From Chitinophaga pinensis (GTDB lineage Bacteria > Bacteroidota > Bacteroidia > Chitinophagales > Chitinophagaceae), in NCBI GenBank assembly GCA_945870985.1, contig CAMBUH010000006.1:1-35102 (forward strand): a stretch of DNA of 35,102 nt. Direction: 5' to 3'. The notes under the pieces are model-generated. The model ran no database searches, was not told the origin of the DNA, and was given only the letters and a program-made list of their open reading frames with translations. Positions 33,603 through 35,102 of the stretch are shown here, one piece after another. A program made the position numbers and the translations under genes. Every line of letters starts with the position of its first letter. Position 1 is the first letter of the stretch.

Positions 33603-35102
33603 TTACGCCATAACTGGAGCCATCTTTCTTTCCCCAATCTGCTGGCGCCACATGGCATAGTATAAGCCCTTTTCGGCTAATAATTCAGCATGGCTGCCAG
33701 TTTCAATGATCTGCCCTTTCTCCAGCACATAAATCCGGTCGGCATGCATTATGGTGCTGAGGCGGTGGGCAATCATTACGGTGATTTGTTGTTTTTCGGC
33801 CGATATTGCTCGAATGGTATTGGTGATTTCTTCTTCCGTTATACTATCCAATGCAGAAGTGGCTTCATCGAAAATCAGCAGCTTGGGTTTACGAATCAAT
33901 GCGCGCGCTATAGATAATCGCTGTTTTTCTCCACCACTGAGCTTTAAGCCGCCTTCCCCAATAACTGAATCGATGCCTTTTTCGGCTTTGGATAATAGTT
34001 TGTCGCAACTGGCTTTACTCAAGGCTTCTAATATGTCGGCCTCTGTAGCTTGCGGACAAACAAATAGCAGGTTTTCACGAATAGTACCGGCAAATAGTTG
34101 TGTGTCTTGCGTAACAAATCCAATTTGACTTCTCAATTCATCAAATACAATTTCCGAACTGTCAATTTGGTTGTAAGAAATGCTGCCCTGTTGGGTTTGA
34201 TACAATCCAACCAGCAGTTTCATCAGCGTACTTTTTCCGGCACCACTGGGCCCAACAAAAGCAACGGTTTCACCTCGGGCAACCTGAAAGCTTACATTCT
34301 CCAAGGCATTATATTGAGCCGTTTGATGTTTAAACGATAAATCCTTAAAAGTAAGCTGTTTAATGTCTCCTACTTTGCTCGGATGGTCGGGCTTAGGTTC
34401 TGATGGCTTCTGCATCAGGTTATGAAAATTATTTAAAGAGGCTTCCGCTTCCCGGTACGAAAGGATGATATTTCCAATTTCTTGTAGGGGTCCAAAAATG
34501 AAAAAAGAGTAAAAGGTAAGGGTCATCACTTCGCCCGCCGTTAACTTTCCCTGAAAAACCAGCCACAGCAAGGTGAACATGATTACCTGACGTAACATGT
34601 TTACAAATGTTCCCTGTATAAAGCTGAGCGAACGAATGCTCTTTACTTTTCGCAGTTCCAACCCCAAAATTTTATAAGTGTTTTTATTCAGTCGGGTAAT
34701 TTCCTGATCGGTAAGTCCCAAACTCTTCACCAATTCAATGTTACGCAAGCTTTCAGTTGTACTTCCCGCAAGCATCGTTGTTTCCTTCACAATATTTTTT
34801 TGAATCAGCTTTATTTTTTTACTCAGTAAACTGGTGAGAACAGATAGAAATACAATACCCAATGTATAAATAGGCATGATTGACCAGTGAAGTCGGAAGG
34901 AGTAGATAGAAATAAATACAATGCCTACCAGAATTCCAAATAGTACATTGATGAAAGAGATAATGAATCTTTCTGTATCGGTTCTTACCTTGGTTAATAT
35001 GGAAAGGGTTTCTCCGCTACGCTGGTCTTCAAATTCCTGATAAGGCAATTCCATAGAATGTTTCAGTCCATCCGTAAATATTTTGGCACCAAATTTTTGT
35101 AC
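33603..35102 (-). CDS. ABC transporter, fused permease and ATPase (partial)
   Basis: The reading frame is open to the window edge, so the start lies outside; the track's M at 35054 is internal (the frame upstream reads ...FGAKIFTDGLKHS). The visible 499 aa hold the rest of a transmembrane exporter domain, with RSGETLSILTKVRTDTERFI and several helices, then a complete nucleotide-binding domain: Walker A GPSGAGKST, Q-loop FVTQDTQLFAG, signature LSGGEKQRLSIARAL, Walker B LLIFDEATSALD and the switch histidine in IAHRLST. This is a half-size exporter of the MsbA/lipid-A-exporter-like type. The substrate is not determined. The protein ends shortly after MAPVMA. Confidence 0.93.
   Translation of the reverse strand, partial: VQKFGAKIFTDGLKHSMELPYQEFEDQRSGETLSILTKVRTDTERFIISFINVLFGILVGIVFISIYSFRLHWSIMPIYTLGIVFLSVLTSLLSKKIKLIQKNIVKETTMLAGSTTESLRNIELVKSLGLTDQEITRLNKNTYKILGLELRKVKSIRSLSFIQGTFVNMLRQVIMFTLLWLVFQGKLTAGEVMTLTFYSFFIFGPLQEIGNIILSYREAEASLNNFHNLMQKPSEPKPDHPSKVGDIKQLTFKDLSFKHQTAQYNALENVSFQVARGETVAFVGPSGAGKSTLMKLLVGLYQTQQGSISYNQIDSSEIVFDELRSQIGFVTQDTQLFAGTIRENLLFVCPQATEADILEALSKASCDKLLSKAEKGIDSVIGEGGLKLSGGEKQRLSIARALIRKPKLLIFDEATSALDSITEEEITNTIRAISAEKQQITVMIAHRLSTIMHADRIYVLEKGQIIETGSHAELLAEKGLYYAMWRQQIGERKMAPVMA

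Noticed and set aside
33202-33651. 149-aa minus-strand ORF
   Set aside because: Antisense to the DUF2721 gene and overlapping the end of the ABC exporter; composition is that of a shadow frame.
33751-34128. 125-aa plus-strand ORF
   Set aside because: Antisense to the ATPase domain of the ABC exporter, whose motifs are intact.
1-35102. CRISPR array, insertion sequence, prophage or genomic island
   Set aside because: No regularly spaced repeats, transposase, integrase or phage genes were seen; the tRNA is not followed by an integrase or a direct repeat of its 3' end that I could spot.

Overview
The window looks like ordinary chromosome of a member of the Bacteroidota, most likely Chitinophagia/Chitinophagaceae. 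It carries a gldKLMN block (type IX secretion/gliding), a protein with a type IX C-terminal sorting domain, families that are mostly Bacteroidota-specific (DUF4271, GldL, GldM, a sigma factor next to a membrane-anchored beta-barrel protein), starts without Shine-Dalgarno sequences, and several TAnnTTTG boxes, the -7 element of Bacteroidota promoters. The family assignment is inference. I see no rRNA, CRISPR array, insertion sequence or prophage. The only RNA gene I am sure of is a tRNA-Arg.

Layout. 1-3.6 kb: tRNA-Arg(CCG), then on the minus strand a dihydroorotase with unusual metal-ligand positions, an NHL-type propeller protein and a DUF3298-like lipoprotein. 3.7-8.7 kb (plus): an SsuD-like flavin monooxygenase, an SGLT-like sodium symporter and a sialate O-acetylesterase-like enzyme, apparently one unit. 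8.7-10.8 kb: MarC-family protein (minus) and an amino-acid permease (plus), divergent. 10.9-13.7 kb: a TolC-like outer membrane factor and a HlyD/MacA-like adaptor with no inner-membrane pump beside them. 13.8-19.9 kb: gpsA, hemW (minus), DUF4271, hemD and a DUF255 thioredoxin-fold protein, so two genes connected with haem lie close together.

20.1-24.9 kb: gldK-gldL-gldM-gldN, closed by a strong intrinsic terminator. Between that terminator and uvrC lies a gene-free stretch with its own promoter-like elements and a second plus-strand terminator, a candidate small RNA locus. 25.1-29.6 kb (minus): an apparent operon of ECF sigma factor, inner-membrane-anchored beta-barrel protein, lipoprotein and uvrC, the last two overlapping by 4 bp. 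29.8-33.0 kb (plus): a DUF1800/DUF1501 pair whose second member ends in a type IX sorting domain and so is a plausible client of the Gld machinery. 33.1-35.1 kb: a DUF2721 membrane protein and the 3' part of an ABC exporter that runs off the window.

No stretch longer than 300 bases lacks a gene. The best leads are the promoter-terminator pair between gldN and uvrC, the monooxygenase/symporter/esterase cluster (possibly organosulfonate or sulfosugar use), the inner-membrane-anchored beta-barrel protein after the sigma factor, and several genes whose -7-like box lies only 1-5 nt before the start codon. All coordinates and motifs were read by eye; no search or folding program was run.
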